Source: Deinococcus aquaticus (GTDB lineage: Bacteria; Deinococcota; Deinococci; Deinococcales; Deinococcaceae). From it: DNA of 64,000 nucleotides. Positions within the stretch are counted from its first letter, which is position 1. Each line of letters opens with the position of its first letter. Shown in pieces: positions 29,351 through 40,861 of this stretch. A model generated the notes under the pieces. The model did no database searches, was not told where the DNA came from, and was given only the letters and a program-made list of their open reading frames with translations. The DNA lies in assembly GCF_028622095.1 (NCBI RefSeq), contig NZ_CP115166.1:124001-188000 (forward strand), in the 5' to 3' direction. The translations under genes and the position numbers were made by a program.

Positions 29351-29430
29351 ACGGACCCGGGTGGAACGGTTCAGACCGTTCCACCCGGGTGGATACGAGT
29401 GGGAGAAGCGCGGATTCCGGGCGTGGCGTT
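29351..29430 (-). repeat. Dispersed palindromic repeat, copy C, with a 16-bp hairpin
   Basis: On the minus strand it reads CCACGCCCGGAATCCG, TTCTCCCACTCG and then a hairpin, the same order as the copies at 19693 and 54571. The hairpin is ACCCGGGTGGAACGGT (29355-29370) with a TCAG loop and its exact complement (29375-29390), a 16-bp perfect stem. It lies between the convergent cobU and permease genes, so it could end transcription from both sides. Confidence 0.7.
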
Positions 29431-29470
29431 GGGAGCGAAACAGCGCGGGTGCCGGCCCGGCGTTCCAGGC

Positions 29471-31435
29471 TCAACCGCCGACGTGAACCACGGGTCGCCG
29501 CTCCCGGTTCGGTTCGGCCCGGCGCAGAATTTCCCGCGTGAGCGGCGGCACGTCCCCTTCCCCGAACAGCAGGAACCGCCCCGCTGCTTCCACCGGGCTG
29601 TCCTCGATCCACTCGAAGTACACGTGTGGTCGCTGACCGTACGTATCGCGGACATAGAGCAGGAAGGCCGCAATGGCGTTCGGGACGGCGCTGGATTCCA
29701 GGCGCAGCACCTGATGCCCCCCGATCTCCACGCCACGAACTTCCACCACGTCACTGAACTCACTGGGGTCCGCCACGGTGACTTCCAGGAATAGCACAGG
29801 GTGCCCCTGGGCCAGGTGCGTCTCTGTCCGGACCTCGCGCTCCTTCTCGATGTATTCCGCCGCGTCTCCCTCGTTCCGTTCATTGGCAATGAACCGCAGG
29901 TCCTGCGAGCGGGCCGCCCCGTCCAGAATGGCGCGGGCGCCCGCGTCGAGTTCGACTCGTTCCGTACGCAGTTCCGTCGCGCGACTGACCCGGGAGATCA
30001 GCGAGACGACCATGATCGCCAGGATGAACAGTCCACCGAGGCGGAGGCCGCTCAGGTCGTCGATGAACGTCACGGCCAGGGTGTAACCGAAGATCAGGCT
30101 GACCAGCCCGAACCCGATGATCTGCGCGGTGGCGCGGCGCCGGACGGCCGAGAGGGTCACCGCGACGGAGGCGCTGCCGATCAGGACGAGTACGCCCGTC
30201 GCGTAAGCGGCGGCCTGCGCGTTCACGTCTGCCCGGAAGATCACGGTCAGCAGGACGCTGACTGCCGTGAAGATCAGGACCAGTGGGCGGTTCATGCGCG
30301 CCCAGGCCGGGGCCATGCCGTAGCGGGGCAGGTAGCGGGGCACGATGTTCAGCAGGCCGGCCATCGCGCTGGCTCCCGCGAACCACAGGATCAGGATCGT
30401 GCTGATGTCGTACACCGTGCCGAACACCTCACCCAGCCGCTCGTGCGCCAGGTACGCCAGCGCCCTGCCGGACGCCTCACCGCCATCCTGAAACGCCTGT
30501 GGGGGAATCAGGAGGGTCGTGGCGAAGGAGGACCCGATCAGCATCACGCTCATGATCAGCGCCGCCGCGGTCAACAACTTCCGGGCGTTGCGAATCCGGC
30601 CGGCGGGATTGGCTTCCGTGTCACTCGCGTCCCCCTTCACGAGTGGCATCACGACCACACCCGTCTCGAAGCCGGACAGCCCCAGCGCCAGACGCGGGAA
30701 GACCAGCAGCGCGGCGCCGATCAGGGCCAGCGGGCTGCCGTAACTGCTCCCGAGCGCCTGGGTCCAGTTCGACCAGAGGACCGGGGTGGCCAGGACCTGC
30801 CGGAACGCGTCGACCAGCACCACCACGTTCAGACCGAGGAACAGGACTACCAGCCCGACCGCAATGCCGATGGCCTCGCCAAACCCCTTGAGGAAGACCG
30901 CGCCCAGCAGCAGGATCAGCACAAGGGTGATGGGGACGTTCCACCCTTCGGTGTAGTGGGTCAGAAAAGGGTTTTCCACGATGTGGGCGGTCGCGTCGGC
31001 CGCGGAGAGGGTGATGGTGATGAAAAAACCGGTCGCGACGAACCCGAGCAGGATCAGGACCAGGATCTTGCTCTGCCAGCGCGGCAGAAGACGCTCCAGC
31101 ATGCTGATGCTGCCGTCTCCGTGCGGACTTTCCTGCGCCACGCGGCGGTACATCGGCAAAGCCCCGAACAGGGTGACCAGTACCAGCACCAGCGTGGCGA
31201 TGGGTGACAGAGCGAGCGAGCCAGCGGAGATGGCCGCCAGGGCCGCGATGCCCGGCTGGTAGCCCAGGGTGCTGAAGTAATCGACGCCGGTGAGGCACAT
31301 GACCTTCCACCAGGGTTGCGTGTGGGACTGGGCGTGTGGCGGCTCTTCGTAAAAGCCTTCCTGTTCATCTTGCTTACCCTGCAGTAACCACGACTTCAAA
31401 CCGGATCGCCACGATGGGGCGTTTGAGGAATCCAT
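29471..31435 (-). CDS. APC-superfamily (amino acid/KUP-like) permease
   Basis: This 654-aa membrane protein has about 12 hydrophobic segments (about residues 45-480) and a soluble C-terminal region of about 170 residues. The start of the membrane part, [24 protein letters not shown], and [19 protein letters not shown] match a broadly distributed group annotated as amino-acid or KUP-like transporters. The substrate cannot be inferred. I used the ATG at 31435; an in-frame TTG at 31456 is possible. No clear ribosome site is seen. Confidence 0.75.
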   Translation of the reverse strand: MDSSNAPSWRSGLKSWLLQGKQDEQEGFYEEPPHAQSHTQPWWKVMCLTGVDYFSTLGYQPGIAALAAISAGSLALSPIATLVLVLVTLFGALPMYRRVAQESPHGDGSISMLERLLPRWQSKILVLILLGFVATGFFITITLSAADATAHIVENPFLTHYTEGWNVPITLVLILLLGAVFLKGFGEAIGIAVGLVVLFLGLNVVVLVDAFRQVLATPVLWSNWTQALGSSYGSPLALIGAALLVFPRLALGLSGFETGVVVMPLVKGDASDTEANPAGRIRNARKLLTAAALIMSVMLIGSSFATTLLIPPQAFQDGGEASGRALAYLAHERLGEVFGTVYDISTILILWFAGASAMAGLLNIVPRYLPRYGMAPAWARMNRPLVLIFTAVSVLLTVIFRADVNAQAAAYATGVLVLIGSASVAVTLSAVRRRATAQIIGFGLVSLIFGYTLAVTFIDDLSGLRLGGLFILAIMVVSLISRVSRATELRTERVELDAGARAILDGAARSQDLRFIANERNEGDAAEYIEKEREVRTETHLAQGHPVLFLEVTVADPSEFSDVVEVRGVEIGGHQVLRLESSAVPNAIAAFLLYVRDTYGQRPHVYFEWIEDSPVEAAGRFLLFGEGDVPPLTREILRRAEPNRERRPVVHVGG

Positions 31436-31453
31436 GAACGTCACTATGAACGA

Positions 31454-31495
31454 CAAAACCCACAGGCTTCCCGGGGTCAGTCCACCCGGGAAGCC
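31454..31495 (-). terminator. Hairpin terminator after the CorC/HlyC pair
   Basis: GGCTTCCCGGG (31465-31475) and CCCGGGAAGCC (31485-31495) form an 11-bp stem. On the minus strand the stem is followed by GTGGGTTTTG. It lies downstream of the gene ending at 31531. Confidence 0.6.
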
Positions 31496-31530
31496 ATGCC
31501 TGGGCTCGCGTTCAGCCTTTGTTCAGGTGG

Positions 31531-32853
31531 TCAGGGCTGTCCCCTGCGCGCAGGTGCATGTTCTTTCCCCAGTGGCCGCAGGCGCACGCGAGTGATCTTG
31601 AGGCCCTGCACGTCCTCGGCGGTCAGGTCGTGCTGCTGGACGTGCAGGGTGTCGCCGGTGCGGGGGGGCGTGCCGGTCTCGGCGAGCATCAGGCCGGCGA
31701 TGGTCAGCACGTCGTCGTGGCGCAGGTTCAGGCCGTGATCGTCGCGCAGTTCCTGGAGCGTGACCTCGCCGTCCACGGTGTACGAGCCGTCCTCGTTGAC
31801 TTTCACCCATTCGCTGGCGTGGGCGTCTTCCTCGTCCATGACGTCCTCGATCAGGTCGTCCATGGTGACGAAGCCCAGCGTGCCGCCGAACTCGTCCACG
31901 ACGAGTGCCGAGTGGGCGCGCTCACGTTTGAACAGGCTCAGCAGGTCCTCGGCGGTGGCGGCGGCGACCACGCTGGGCAGGGGGCGTACCAGCCGGCCCA
32001 GGTGCAGGTTCCGGCCCGACACGCGCGCCCGGATGAAGTCCTTGACGTGTAGCACGCCCACGATGCTGTCGAGGTTGTCCTCGTAGACGGGGTAGCGGCT
32101 GCGGGTGGACTGCGCGATGCGCGCGGCGATCTCCTCGGGTCTGGCGTTCACGTTTAGTACGTCCATGCGGGCGCGGGAGGTCATGAGTTCCTCGGCGGTG
32201 CGTTCCTCCAGCGCGAAGATGTTGCGGATCAGGTCACGCTGCACGTCACCGATCTGGCCGCTCTGGGCGCTCTCGTCGGTGATGATGCTCAGTTCGCGGC
32301 TGGTGTACAGCAGGGCGCCCCGGCCGGGTTCGCGGACGCGCAGCAGGCGCATCAGGCCCAGGGCGAGCCCGCCCAGCACCCACACGAACGGCCGGAAGAT
32401 CAGGCCGAACACCCGCATCAGCGGATGCACGCCCACGCTGACCGCTTCGGGCGTCTGGAGGGCCAGGGCCTTGGGGATCATCTCGCCGAACACCACGTGC
32501 ATGAACGTGATGAAGCTCAGGGCGATCACGAATCCGGCGGTGTGCGCGGCCGCGTACGACAGGCCCCAGTTCTCGAATGGGCCGTACAGCCACCCGGCCA
32601 CCTGGGGCTCGCCGTACATGCCCAGCCCGATGCTGGCCAGCGTGATGCCCAGCTGCGCGATGGCGATGTACCCGTCCTTACCGGTCGGCTGGTCGATCAG
32701 GCGGGTCAGGGTGCGGGCGCTGGCGCTACCCTGCTCGGCCATGCTGTCCAGCCGGGAGCGGCGCGCGGCGATCAGGGAGAATTCAGCCGCGACGAACAGG
32801 CCGTTCAGGGTAACCAGCAGCAGAATCACCAGAATAGGAGTCAGGTAGGTCAT
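31531..32853 (-). CDS. CNNM/CorC (HlyC-family) transporter, second of a tandem pair
   Basis: This 440-aa protein has a CNNM membrane domain (about residues 1-200; VTLNGLFVAAEFSLIAARRSR at the start), two CBS domains (about 215-335) and a C-terminal CorC/HlyC domain (about 350-435). Family members are linked to Mg2+ or Co2+ efflux. It overlaps its paralogue upstream by four bases, so both are on one transcript. Confidence 0.88.
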   Translation of the reverse strand: MTYLTPILVILLLVTLNGLFVAAEFSLIAARRSRLDSMAEQGSASARTLTRLIDQPTGKDGYIAIAQLGITLASIGLGMYGEPQVAGWLYGPFENWGLSYAAAHTAGFVIALSFITFMHVVFGEMIPKALALQTPEAVSVGVHPLMRVFGLIFRPFVWVLGGLALGLMRLLRVREPGRGALLYTSRELSIITDESAQSGQIGDVQRDLIRNIFALEERTAEELMTSRARMDVLNVNARPEEIAARIAQSTRSRYPVYEDNLDSIVGVLHVKDFIRARVSGRNLHLGRLVRPLPSVVAAATAEDLLSLFKRERAHSALVVDEFGGTLGFVTMDDLIEDVMDEEDAHASEWVKVNEDGSYTVDGEVTLQELRDDHGLNLRHDDVLTIAGLMLAETGTPPRTGDTLHVQQHDLTAEDVQGLKITRVRLRPLGKEHAPARRGQP

Positions 32854-34169
32854 GCGCGCTCTCCGGTGGCGGCGAAGCTGGCGCGTTTCACGGCCCGGCG
32901 TTCCATGGCTTCCACGCGGAAGATCAGGTCGCCGGACGTGACGCTCACCTCGTCGCCGGGTTGCGGCAGGCGGCCGAGTTCCTGCCAGATCAGGCCGCTG
33001 ACGGTGTCGACCTCGTCGGTGGGCAGGTCAAGGTCGAAGCGGCTGTTCAGCACGTCGATCAGCACGTCGCCGCGCACCAGGATCCGGCCGCCCTGCACGC
33101 TGATGGGTTCTTCTTCCTGATCGAATTCGTCCTGCAACTCACCGAAGATTTCTTCCAGGGCGTCTTCGAGGGTCACGAAACCCGAGACGCTGCCGTACTC
33201 GTTCACGACGAGCGCGCTGTGCCGGCCGGAGTCCCGCAGGCGGCGCCACAGGTCCGGCACGCCCATGACTTCCGCCACGACCAGGGGTTCGCGCATGACG
33301 CTGCGCACGGCGCCGTCCGGGCTGCGTTCGGCGCTGAGGTACAGGCTGCGCAGGTGCACCACGCCCACGACTTCCTCGCTGCCCATCTCGCTGGTGGCGG
33401 CCGTCACGGGAAACCGCGAGTAGGCGCTCGGCGCGAGCCGGGTCAGGGCCTCGCGGACGCTCAGGTCGGCGGGGACGGTCAGGGTGCGGGTGCGGGGCGT
33501 CATGATCTCGCGGACCACGCGGCCCTCGACGTTCAGCACGCCGGACAGCATCTCGCGTTCATTCGCGTCGATCAGGCCGCCGTCGGCGCTTTCACGGTAC
33601 AGGTCCTGCAACTCCTCGGGCGAGTGCACGTGCGCGTGGCTGTGCTGCACGTCCATCTTCGCGGCGCGCAGCAGCGCGAAGGCCGCGCCGTTGAACAGCG
33701 CGATCAGTGGCCGGAACAGCAGCAGGCTGAACTGCATGGGCCTCAGGGTGGCCAGCGCGAGCCGCTCGGGGTAGCGCAGCGCCACGGTCTTGGGCAGCAG
33801 TTCGCCCAGCACGACCTGAAGCGCCGTGACCAGAATCAGGACGACCACCGTGGCGGCCACCTCGCCGCCCACCGGGCCCAGGCTGGGCGTCAGGAGCGGG
33901 GTCAGCTGCGACTGCCCGTACGCGCCGGCCACGAGGCTGCTGAGCGTGATGCCGATCTGGCAGGCGGCGACGTACGTGTCCAGCCGCTGCGGGTCCCGCA
34001 GGATGCCCAGCAGCGTGACTGCCGCGCGGTTGCCGCTCTCGGCGCTCTCCTGAACCCGTGAGCGGCGCGCGCCGACGGCCGCGAACTCCGCCGCGACGTA
34101 CAGGGCGTTCACGGCGACCATCACCAGAATGACCAGCAGGGGCAGCGCGGCGTTCACTGCGGCCCCCAC
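32850..34169 (-). CDS. CNNM/CorC (HlyC-family) transporter, first of a tandem pair
   Basis: This 439-aa protein has the same domain order as the gene downstream: CNNM membrane part (VNALYVAAEFAAVGARRSR), CBS pair and CorC_HlyC domain. It carries HSHAHVHSPEEL after the membrane part, a possible metal-binding loop not seen in its partner. The GTG at 34169 lacks a clear ribosome site; a GTG at 34157 is an alternative start. The two may form a heteromer. Confidence 0.87.
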   Translation of the reverse strand: MGAAVNAALPLLVILVMVAVNALYVAAEFAAVGARRSRVQESAESGNRAAVTLLGILRDPQRLDTYVAACQIGITLSSLVAGAYGQSQLTPLLTPSLGPVGGEVAATVVVLILVTALQVVLGELLPKTVALRYPERLALATLRPMQFSLLLFRPLIALFNGAAFALLRAAKMDVQHSHAHVHSPEELQDLYRESADGGLIDANEREMLSGVLNVEGRVVREIMTPRTRTLTVPADLSVREALTRLAPSAYSRFPVTAATSEMGSEEVVGVVHLRSLYLSAERSPDGAVRSVMREPLVVAEVMGVPDLWRRLRDSGRHSALVVNEYGSVSGFVTLEDALEEIFGELQDEFDQEEEPISVQGGRILVRGDVLIDVLNSRFDLDLPTDEVDTVSGLIWQELGRLPQPGDEVSVTSGDLIFRVEAMERRAVKRASFAATGERA

Positions 34170-34489
34170 GGGGTACTGGGGAGGCCGGGTCGGCTGGGGG
34201 AAGACCGGTGGGGCGTCAGGGGACGCGAACTGGGAGGTTCGGCGCTGTCACAACAGGGCAACGTCATACATGGTCACACTAGCAGTTGCGGCGTCCGGCG
34301 GTCAGCGGCGCAGGTCACGCGGACAGGTGACATGAACGTCTGCTGAACCCACGCGGCCCCCGTGCCCGGCCGGGGCGGGAGTCAGGCCGGGCATGGGGAA
34401 CGCCGCCCCCGGACCCCGTAACGGGATTCGGTGAGCGGCGCTGCGGCCCGCACATGGCGGACGTTCCGGGACTACCCGAGGTGGTCAGG
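34170..34489. other. Intergenic region with one hairpin
   Basis: No gene is supported here. TGCCCGGCC (34363-34371) and GGCCGGGCA (34385-34393) form a hairpin downstream of the small monooxygenase gene and may end its transcript. The less GC-rich stretch near 34250-34290 probably holds the promoter of the CorC pair, but I cannot assign -35 and -10 boxes with confidence. Confidence 0.5.
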
Positions 34490-34792
34490 TCAGGCGACGT
34501 CGATCTCGGTCAGGACGACCACTTCCGGGGCCTGCGCGAACCACTCGCCGGCCTTGGCGCGGTACGCCTGGTAGTGGGCGCTGTCGCGGTGGGCCTGCGC
34601 GGCGGCCTGATCGCGGTAGCGTTCCTGCACGTGGTAGCGGGCGACGCCGTCCTTGACTTCCTTCAGCAGGTCGTAGCGCAGGTTGCCTTCTTCCTGGCGG
34701 CTGGCCTGCACCATGATCAGCATTTCCTTCTCGACCACGTCCGCGAACTCGGGTTTGGGCACGATGATGGCGTGAACGGCGATGACGCTCAT
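34490..34792 (-). CDS. ABM-domain (YgiN-like) monooxygenase
   Basis: This 100-aa protein is a single antibiotic-biosynthesis-monooxygenase domain. It has the usual pattern of a beta strand with an N-terminal VIAVHAIIVPKPE, then NLRYDLLKEV, and YHVQERYRDQAAAQAHRDSAHY. These small ferredoxin-like dimers oxidise quinols or related compounds without cofactors. It overlaps the DJ-1-like gene by four bases, suggesting a shared role in detoxifying reactive carbonyls or quinones. Confidence 0.85.
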   Translation of the reverse strand: MSVIAVHAIIVPKPEFADVVEKEMLIMVQASRQEEGNLRYDLLKEVKDGVARYHVQERYRDQAAAQAHRDSAHYQAYRAKAGEWFAQAPEVVVLTEIDVA

Positions 34793-35556
34793 GCGCTGGC
34801 CTTCTCGTTCAGGGCGCCCAGCAGGACAGTCACGAACTCGTCGTCGCTCATGGGGTTCTGGCCGGTGATCAGTTCGCGGTCACGGACGACGTTGCTGGTC
34901 CACTTGGCACCGTTGTCCATGGTCATGCCGGCGGCCGTCAGGGCGTCTTCGGGGTAGTACTGCATGGGAGCCTCGAAGCCCTGCTCGGCGTCCTTCTCCT
35001 CGGGCGTGCTGAACACGGTGGCCTTGTAGCCGCTGTAGATGAAGCCGCTGGCGGTGGGCGTCTGGCCCTCCTGCAGAGCTTTCTGGTAGGCGGGCGCGTC
35101 CTGCTGCGCGGCCAGGAGTGCCACGGGCGCGTGGCAGATCAGCGCGGTGGGCTGGGCCTTCTCATGGAAGTGGCGCAGCACGGTGCCGAGGTCGGCGTCG
35201 CGCATCAGTTCGATCATGGGGGCGTGCCCGCCGGGCAGGAACACGGCGTCGAACTGGTCGAGGTTGCCGGTCACGTCCGCGAGTTTCTCGATCTTGCCGC
35301 TCAGGGTCTCGTTCACGAAGGCCTTGATCTGCTCGTACTCTTCCTCGTTCTTGAAGAGGTCCTTGGTGTCGCTGCCGGCGTCCAGGGGCGGACGGTTGCC
35401 TCTGGGCGTGGCGATGGTCAGCGCGTAGCCTTCCTGCACGAGTTTGTGGGCGGGAACGCCGAACTCGTTGAGGTAGAAGCCGGTGGCGTGGGTTTTGCCT
35501 TCCTGCATGGGCAGTTGGCTTTCGCTGGACATCACGACGAGAATCTGCTTGGTCAT
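34789..35556 (-). CDS. DJ-1/PfpI-family protein (Hsp31/glyoxalase-like)
   Basis: This 255-aa protein has the class I glutamine-amidotransferase-like fold of DJ-1 and Hsp31. VFLPGGHAPMIELM precedes the nucleophile-elbow motif ALICHAPVALLAA with its cysteine, near residue 137. Members act as glutathione-independent glyoxalases, deglycases or chaperones. I use the ATG at 35556, which has AGGGTG just upstream. A GTG nine bases earlier is also in frame. Confidence 0.85.
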   Translation of the reverse strand: MTKQILVVMSSESQLPMQEGKTHATGFYLNEFGVPAHKLVQEGYALTIATPRGNRPPLDAGSDTKDLFKNEEEYEQIKAFVNETLSGKIEKLADVTGNLDQFDAVFLPGGHAPMIELMRDADLGTVLRHFHEKAQPTALICHAPVALLAAQQDAPAYQKALQEGQTPTASGFIYSGYKATVFSTPEEKDAEQGFEAPMQYYPEDALTAAGMTMDNGAKWTSNVVRDRELITGQNPMSDDEFVTVLLGALNEKASA

Positions 35557-35604
35557 GTGAGGCACCCTATGTCAGGTTTCATGAGAGCTCTGTCATGCGA
35601 ATCA

Positions 35605-35619
35605 CTTTGCTAAGCAAAG
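35605..35619. promoter_or_regulatory. Candidate operator palindrome upstream of the DJ-1 gene
   Basis: CTTTGCTAAGCAAAG is a perfect 6-bp inverted repeat with a TAA centre, between the divergent DJ-1-like and GNAT genes, about 50 bp from the DJ-1 start. It stands out as AT-rich and would suit a redox or MarR-type repressor. The regulator is unknown. Confidence 0.45.
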
Positions 35620-35682
35620 CAGCTACGGCTCATGAACGGATCCTCATGCAGCGCCGCCCACCCGCCCGGCCATACTGACCCT

Positions 35683-36006
35683 ATGACCCACGACCACGCC
35701 CCCACCGTCCGCCGCAACGACGACACCCACCGCTACGAACTGACCGACGCGGGCGGCACCCTGCTGGGCTTCGCGGAATTCCGCCCGGCCGGTGAGCACG
35801 CCGTCATGCTCCCGCACACCGAAGTCAACGAGGGTCACGAAGGCGAAGGCCTGGGCAGCCTGCTGGCCCGCGCCGCCCTCGACGACATTCGCGCCCAGGG
35901 CAAACACGCCGTCCCCATGTGCCCCTTCATCGCCTCGTACATCCGCGAACACCGCGAGTACCTGGACCTCGTGCAGCCCGAACAGCGCGGCGTGTTCAAC
36001 CTCTGA
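35683..36006 (+). CDS. Small GNAT-like N-acetyltransferase (YjdJ type)
   Basis: This 107-aa protein has the compact acetyl-CoA-binding fold with HTEVNEGHEGEGLGSLLARAALDDIR and PMCPFIASYIREHREYLDL, typical of the Gcn5-related YjdJ-like group. The ATG at 35683 follows CATACT by six bases, a -10 box position suited to a leaderless mRNA. The substrate is unknown. Confidence 0.85.
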   Translation: MTHDHAPTVRRNDDTHRYELTDAGGTLLGFAEFRPAGEHAVMLPHTEVNEGHEGEGLGSLLARAALDDIRAQGKHAVPMCPFIASYIREHREYLDLVQPEQRGVFNL

Positions 36007-36135
36007 ACTACGCCCACACCCGCGCCCCCTGATCATCCTCACTGCCCGTACTGACGCCCGATTCCGCCCCTGCGCGGCGCCGGGCGTCGCTCACGTGGCG
36101 CAGACCTGCCGCGCAGGCGGCGGCCGGGTGCGCCG

Positions 36136-36157
36136 CATATGCCCCCGGGGGTATGCT
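36136..36157. promoter_or_regulatory. CsoR-type operator overlapping a -10 box
   Basis: CATATGCCCCCGGGGGTATG is a quasi-palindrome with the A/T-flanked C5G5 core typical of CsoR/CstR-family operators. Its right arm forms TATGCT (36152-36157), a TAnnnT -10 box for the repressor gene starting at 36220. Autorepression is the natural reading. Confidence 0.75.
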
Positions 36158-36219
36158 GAGCGCACGACGCCCACCCGGGCCGACCCACCGTTCACGCTGC
36201 ACAGGAGCGCCCCCGCACC

Positions 36220-36525
36220 ATGACCACCGACACGACCCCCAACCCCCAGACCCCACCGGCCGCCGCGCCCCCACTGACCGAAACCGACACCCGCGTGCTG
36301 CTGCGCCTGCGCCGCATCGAAGGACAGGTGCGCGGCCTGCAACGCATGATCGAGGAAGGCCGCGACTGCCACGACATCCTCACCCAACTCAGCGGCGTAC
36401 GCAGCGCCCTGGACGCCGCCGGAGAGCAGATCCTCGAACAGTACGCCGGCGGCTGCCGCGCCCGCCCCGGCGAGACCATCACGCCGCAGGACGTCGTCCG
36501 CGCCGTGAAACTGCTCCGCCGTTAG
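36220..36525 (+). CDS. CsoR/CstR-family (DUF156) transcriptional repressor
   Basis: This 101-aa all-helical repressor has RLRRIEGQVRGLQRMIEEGRDCHDILTQLSGVRSAL. The two cysteines at 50 and 79 keep the 29-residue spacing of CsoR. The residue four before the second cysteine, normally the copper-binding histidine, is tyrosine (Y75). That pattern is closer to the persulfide sensor CstR than to a copper sensor. It has its own operator upstream but no obvious target gene beside it: an insertion element and thioredoxin follow. Confidence 0.88.
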   Translation: MTTDTTPNPQTPPAAAPPLTETDTRVLLRLRRIEGQVRGLQRMIEEGRDCHDILTQLSGVRSALDAAGEQILEQYAGGCRARPGETITPQDVVRAVKLLRR

Positions 36526-36543
36526 GGAAGGATTTTCGCGTCA

Positions 36544-36589
36544 GCACTCAGGGGTAGACCTCCGGGTCTATCTGCCCGTCGCGGAGTGC
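36544..36589. terminator. Nested hairpin between csoR-like and thioredoxin genes
   Basis: GCACTC (36544-36549) pairs with GAGTGC (36584-36589), and inside it TAGACC (36555-36560) pairs with GGTCTA (36565-36570). Before the insertion element arrived this lay between two convergent genes, so it probably served as a shared terminator. Confidence 0.5.
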
Positions 36590-36808
36590 CGCTTTTACAG
36601 AAAAGGATGTGGGTGGAAAGCCCACGGTTAAAACCGTGGGATGTAGAACCCACGCCTCCCGCAAGGGAGGCCGGGCTAATGCTTATGTCTGAAGCGAAAG
36701 CGCCGCCGCGTGCTATGCTGGAACAGCAATGCCCCCGCGCTGTTCGAGCAGCCGGGAGCGTGGCAGACACCTTCAAAGGAGGTGACGCCCATACAAAGTA
36801 CCACGCAC

Positions 36809-37921
<1,113 letters not shown>

Positions 37922-37949
37922 GAATCCCATGGTTGAAACTGTGGGAGAG

Positions 37950-38378
37950 TCAATTCGCGGGCACGCTGCGGTCCAGCCACGCCCGCAGTTCGGGCAGGCC
38001 CACGGCTCCGACCTGACGCCCGGCGACCTCGCCGTTCTGGAAGACCAGCAGGGTGGGAATGCCCTGTACGGCGTGAAGGCCGGGGGCCTGCGGGTGGTCG
38101 TCGACGTTCACCTTCACGATCTTGAGGGTTCCGGCGCGTTCCTGCGCAAGTGCTTCCAGGGCGGGGGCGATCACGCGGCACGGGCCGCACCAGGGGGCCC
38201 AGAAGTCCACGATGACCGGCACGGACGCCCGGATGTCCTGCGTGAAGGTCGCGTCGGTCCCGGTGACCAGCCACGGGAGCGGCTGGCCGCAGCGGGCGCA
38301 CACGGGCACCTGTGCGTCCGGGACGGTCTGTACGCGGTTTCTGGCGCCGCAGTGGGCGCAGGTCAGAATGTCGCTCAT
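37950..38378 (-). CDS. trxC: Thioredoxin 2 (zinc-binding)
   Basis: This 142-aa protein has an N-terminal zinc motif with cysteines 7, 10, 27 and 30 (CAHCG, CARCG) and a thioredoxin domain with active site WCGPC (63-67), followed by GIPTLLVFQNG. This is the TrxC pattern, an oxidative-stress thiol reductant. Start ATG at 38378 has GAAAGG upstream. The last codon and the stop (AAT TGA) are created by the IS605-family insertion; the uninterrupted gene would have ended AAG TAA. Confidence 0.92.
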   Translation of the reverse strand: MSDILTCAHCGARNRVQTVPDAQVPVCARCGQPLPWLVTGTDATFTQDIRASVPVIVDFWAPWCGPCRVIAPALEALAQERAGTLKIVKVNVDDHPQAPGLHAVQGIPTLLVFQNGEVAGRQVGAVGLPELRAWLDRSVPAN

Positions 38379-38429
38379 GCCTTTCAGGGTACGGCAGGGG
38401 CGGGGGCGTGCGTGGCATACTGCCGCTTG

Positions 38430-38576
38430 ATGAGGTCGTCCCGTCACTGCTGGCAGGTCCGTCCCGGCGCGAATGACATCGCGCGGGCGCTGCACGACTG
38501 GTGGTGCGCGAACCTGGGCCGCCCGATGCGCCGCACCCGGCACGCGGCCCTGAACGCCGCTCTGAACCTGCTCTGA
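38430..38576 (+). CDS. Hypothetical 48-aa protein
   Basis: ATG at 38430 opens MRSSRHCWQVRPG and the frame ends LNAALNLL with TGA. It is basic, with HDWW and GRPMRRTRHAAL. It is divergent from thioredoxin and has CATACT eight bases before the ATG, like other leaderless promoters here. I do not recognise it. The composition looks protein-like, but the length makes chance possible. Confidence 0.4.
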   Translation: MRSSRHCWQVRPGANDIARALHDWWCANLGRPMRRTRHAALNAALNLL

Positions 38577-38672
38577 TCCACCTCTGCCCTACATTCTGAC
38601 GGCTGGTCCTGTCGCCCGCGCCCTGCGTGCGGCGCTGACGGTACGGCCGCCCGGTTCCTTCCAGGAGTTGCC

Positions 38673-39985
38673 ATGACGAATATTGATGCGACGAACACTG
38701 ATGCCCAGACCGCCCAACCTCAAGCTTCCTCCCTGCACGCGCGGATCAATGCGGCGCTGACCGGGGCCGCCATTCCCGCCGACCTGCTGGACCTGGATGC
38801 CCGCGACCCGCTGGCCCGTAAGCGTGAGGAGTTCACGCTGCCGGGCGGCGTGGTGTACCTGGACGGCAACAGCCTGGGGGCGCTCCCGTGCGCCGTGCCG
38901 GAGCGGTTGCAGCAGGTCGCGGCGCAGGAGTGGGGTGACGCCCTGATCCGCTCGTGGGGGGCCGGGGCCGGAGAGGGGCGCGACTGGATGAATCTGCCGG
39001 ACCGGGTGGCCGCGAAGATTGCCCCGCTGATCGGTGCGCTCCCTCACGAGGTGGCGGTGACGGACACCACGGGTGTGAACACCTTCAAGGTGCTGGCCGC
39101 CGCGCTGAAACTGGCCACGGCGGGCCGCCGCGTGATCCTGACGGACGCCGAGAACTTCCCCACCGACCTGTACATCGCGCAGGGCCTGCTGGACCTGCTG
39201 GGCGGGGAGTACGAACTGCGGCGCGTGAACCCCGACGCGCTGTCCGAGCACCTGACGGCGGACGTGGCCGCCCTGCTGCTGACCGAGGTGGATTACCGCA
39301 CGGGCCGCCGCCTGGACATGGCGGCCATCACGGCGCAGGCGCGCGCGGCGGGCGTCCTGACCGTGTGGGACCTGGCGCACTCGGCCGGGGCGTTCCCGGT
39401 GGACCTGCGCGGCGCGGGCGCGGATTTCGCGGTGGGCTGCGGGTACAAGTTCCTGAACGGAGGCCCCGGCGCGCCGTCCTTCCTGTTCGCCTCCGAGCGG
39501 CACCTGGGCGCCGTGAACGCGGCCCCCGTGGCGATCAGCGGGTGGATGGGGCACGCCGATCCGTTCGAGATGGACCGTGCGTTCACGCCCGCGCCCGGCG
39601 CGCGCCGCTTCGTGCCGGGCACGCCGATGGTCCTGAGCCTCAGCGCCCTGGACAGCGCCCTGGACGTGTTCGCGGGCGTGGACCTGCATGCGCTGCGCGC
39701 CAAGAGCCTGTCGCTGACCGACACCTTTATCCGGCTGATGGAGCCGCTGTGCGCCCGGTTCCCGCTGACGCTGGTCACGCCGCAGGAGCACGCGCGGCGC
39801 GGCTCGCAGGTCAGTTACCGGCACCCGCAGGCGCGTGAGGTCATGGCGGACCTGATCGGGGGCGGCGTGATCGGCGATTACCGCACGCCGGACATCCTGC
39901 GCTTCGGGTTCACGCCGCTGTACCACTCGCACGCGGACGTGGCGCGTGCCGTGGCGGGCGTGCAGGCCGCGCTGGAGGCCCGCGC

Positions 39986-39989
<4 letters not shown>
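38673..39989 (+). CDS. kynU: Kynureninase
   Basis: This 438-aa PLP enzyme cleaves kynurenine or 3-hydroxykynurenine to anthranilates and alanine. It has VYLDGNSLGALP near the start, TDTTGVNTFKVLAAA, VWDLAHSAGAFPVDL, and the PLP lysine in GYKFLNGGPGAPSF (K259). ATG at 38673 follows AGGAG by six bases. It forms a two-gene tryptophan-breakdown operon with the dioxygenase gene, which overlaps it by four bases. No kynurenine formamidase gene is beside them. Confidence 0.95.
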
Positions 39990-40840
<851 letters not shown>

Positions 40841-40861
40841 TGGAAGGTCCGACCGCCCCGG

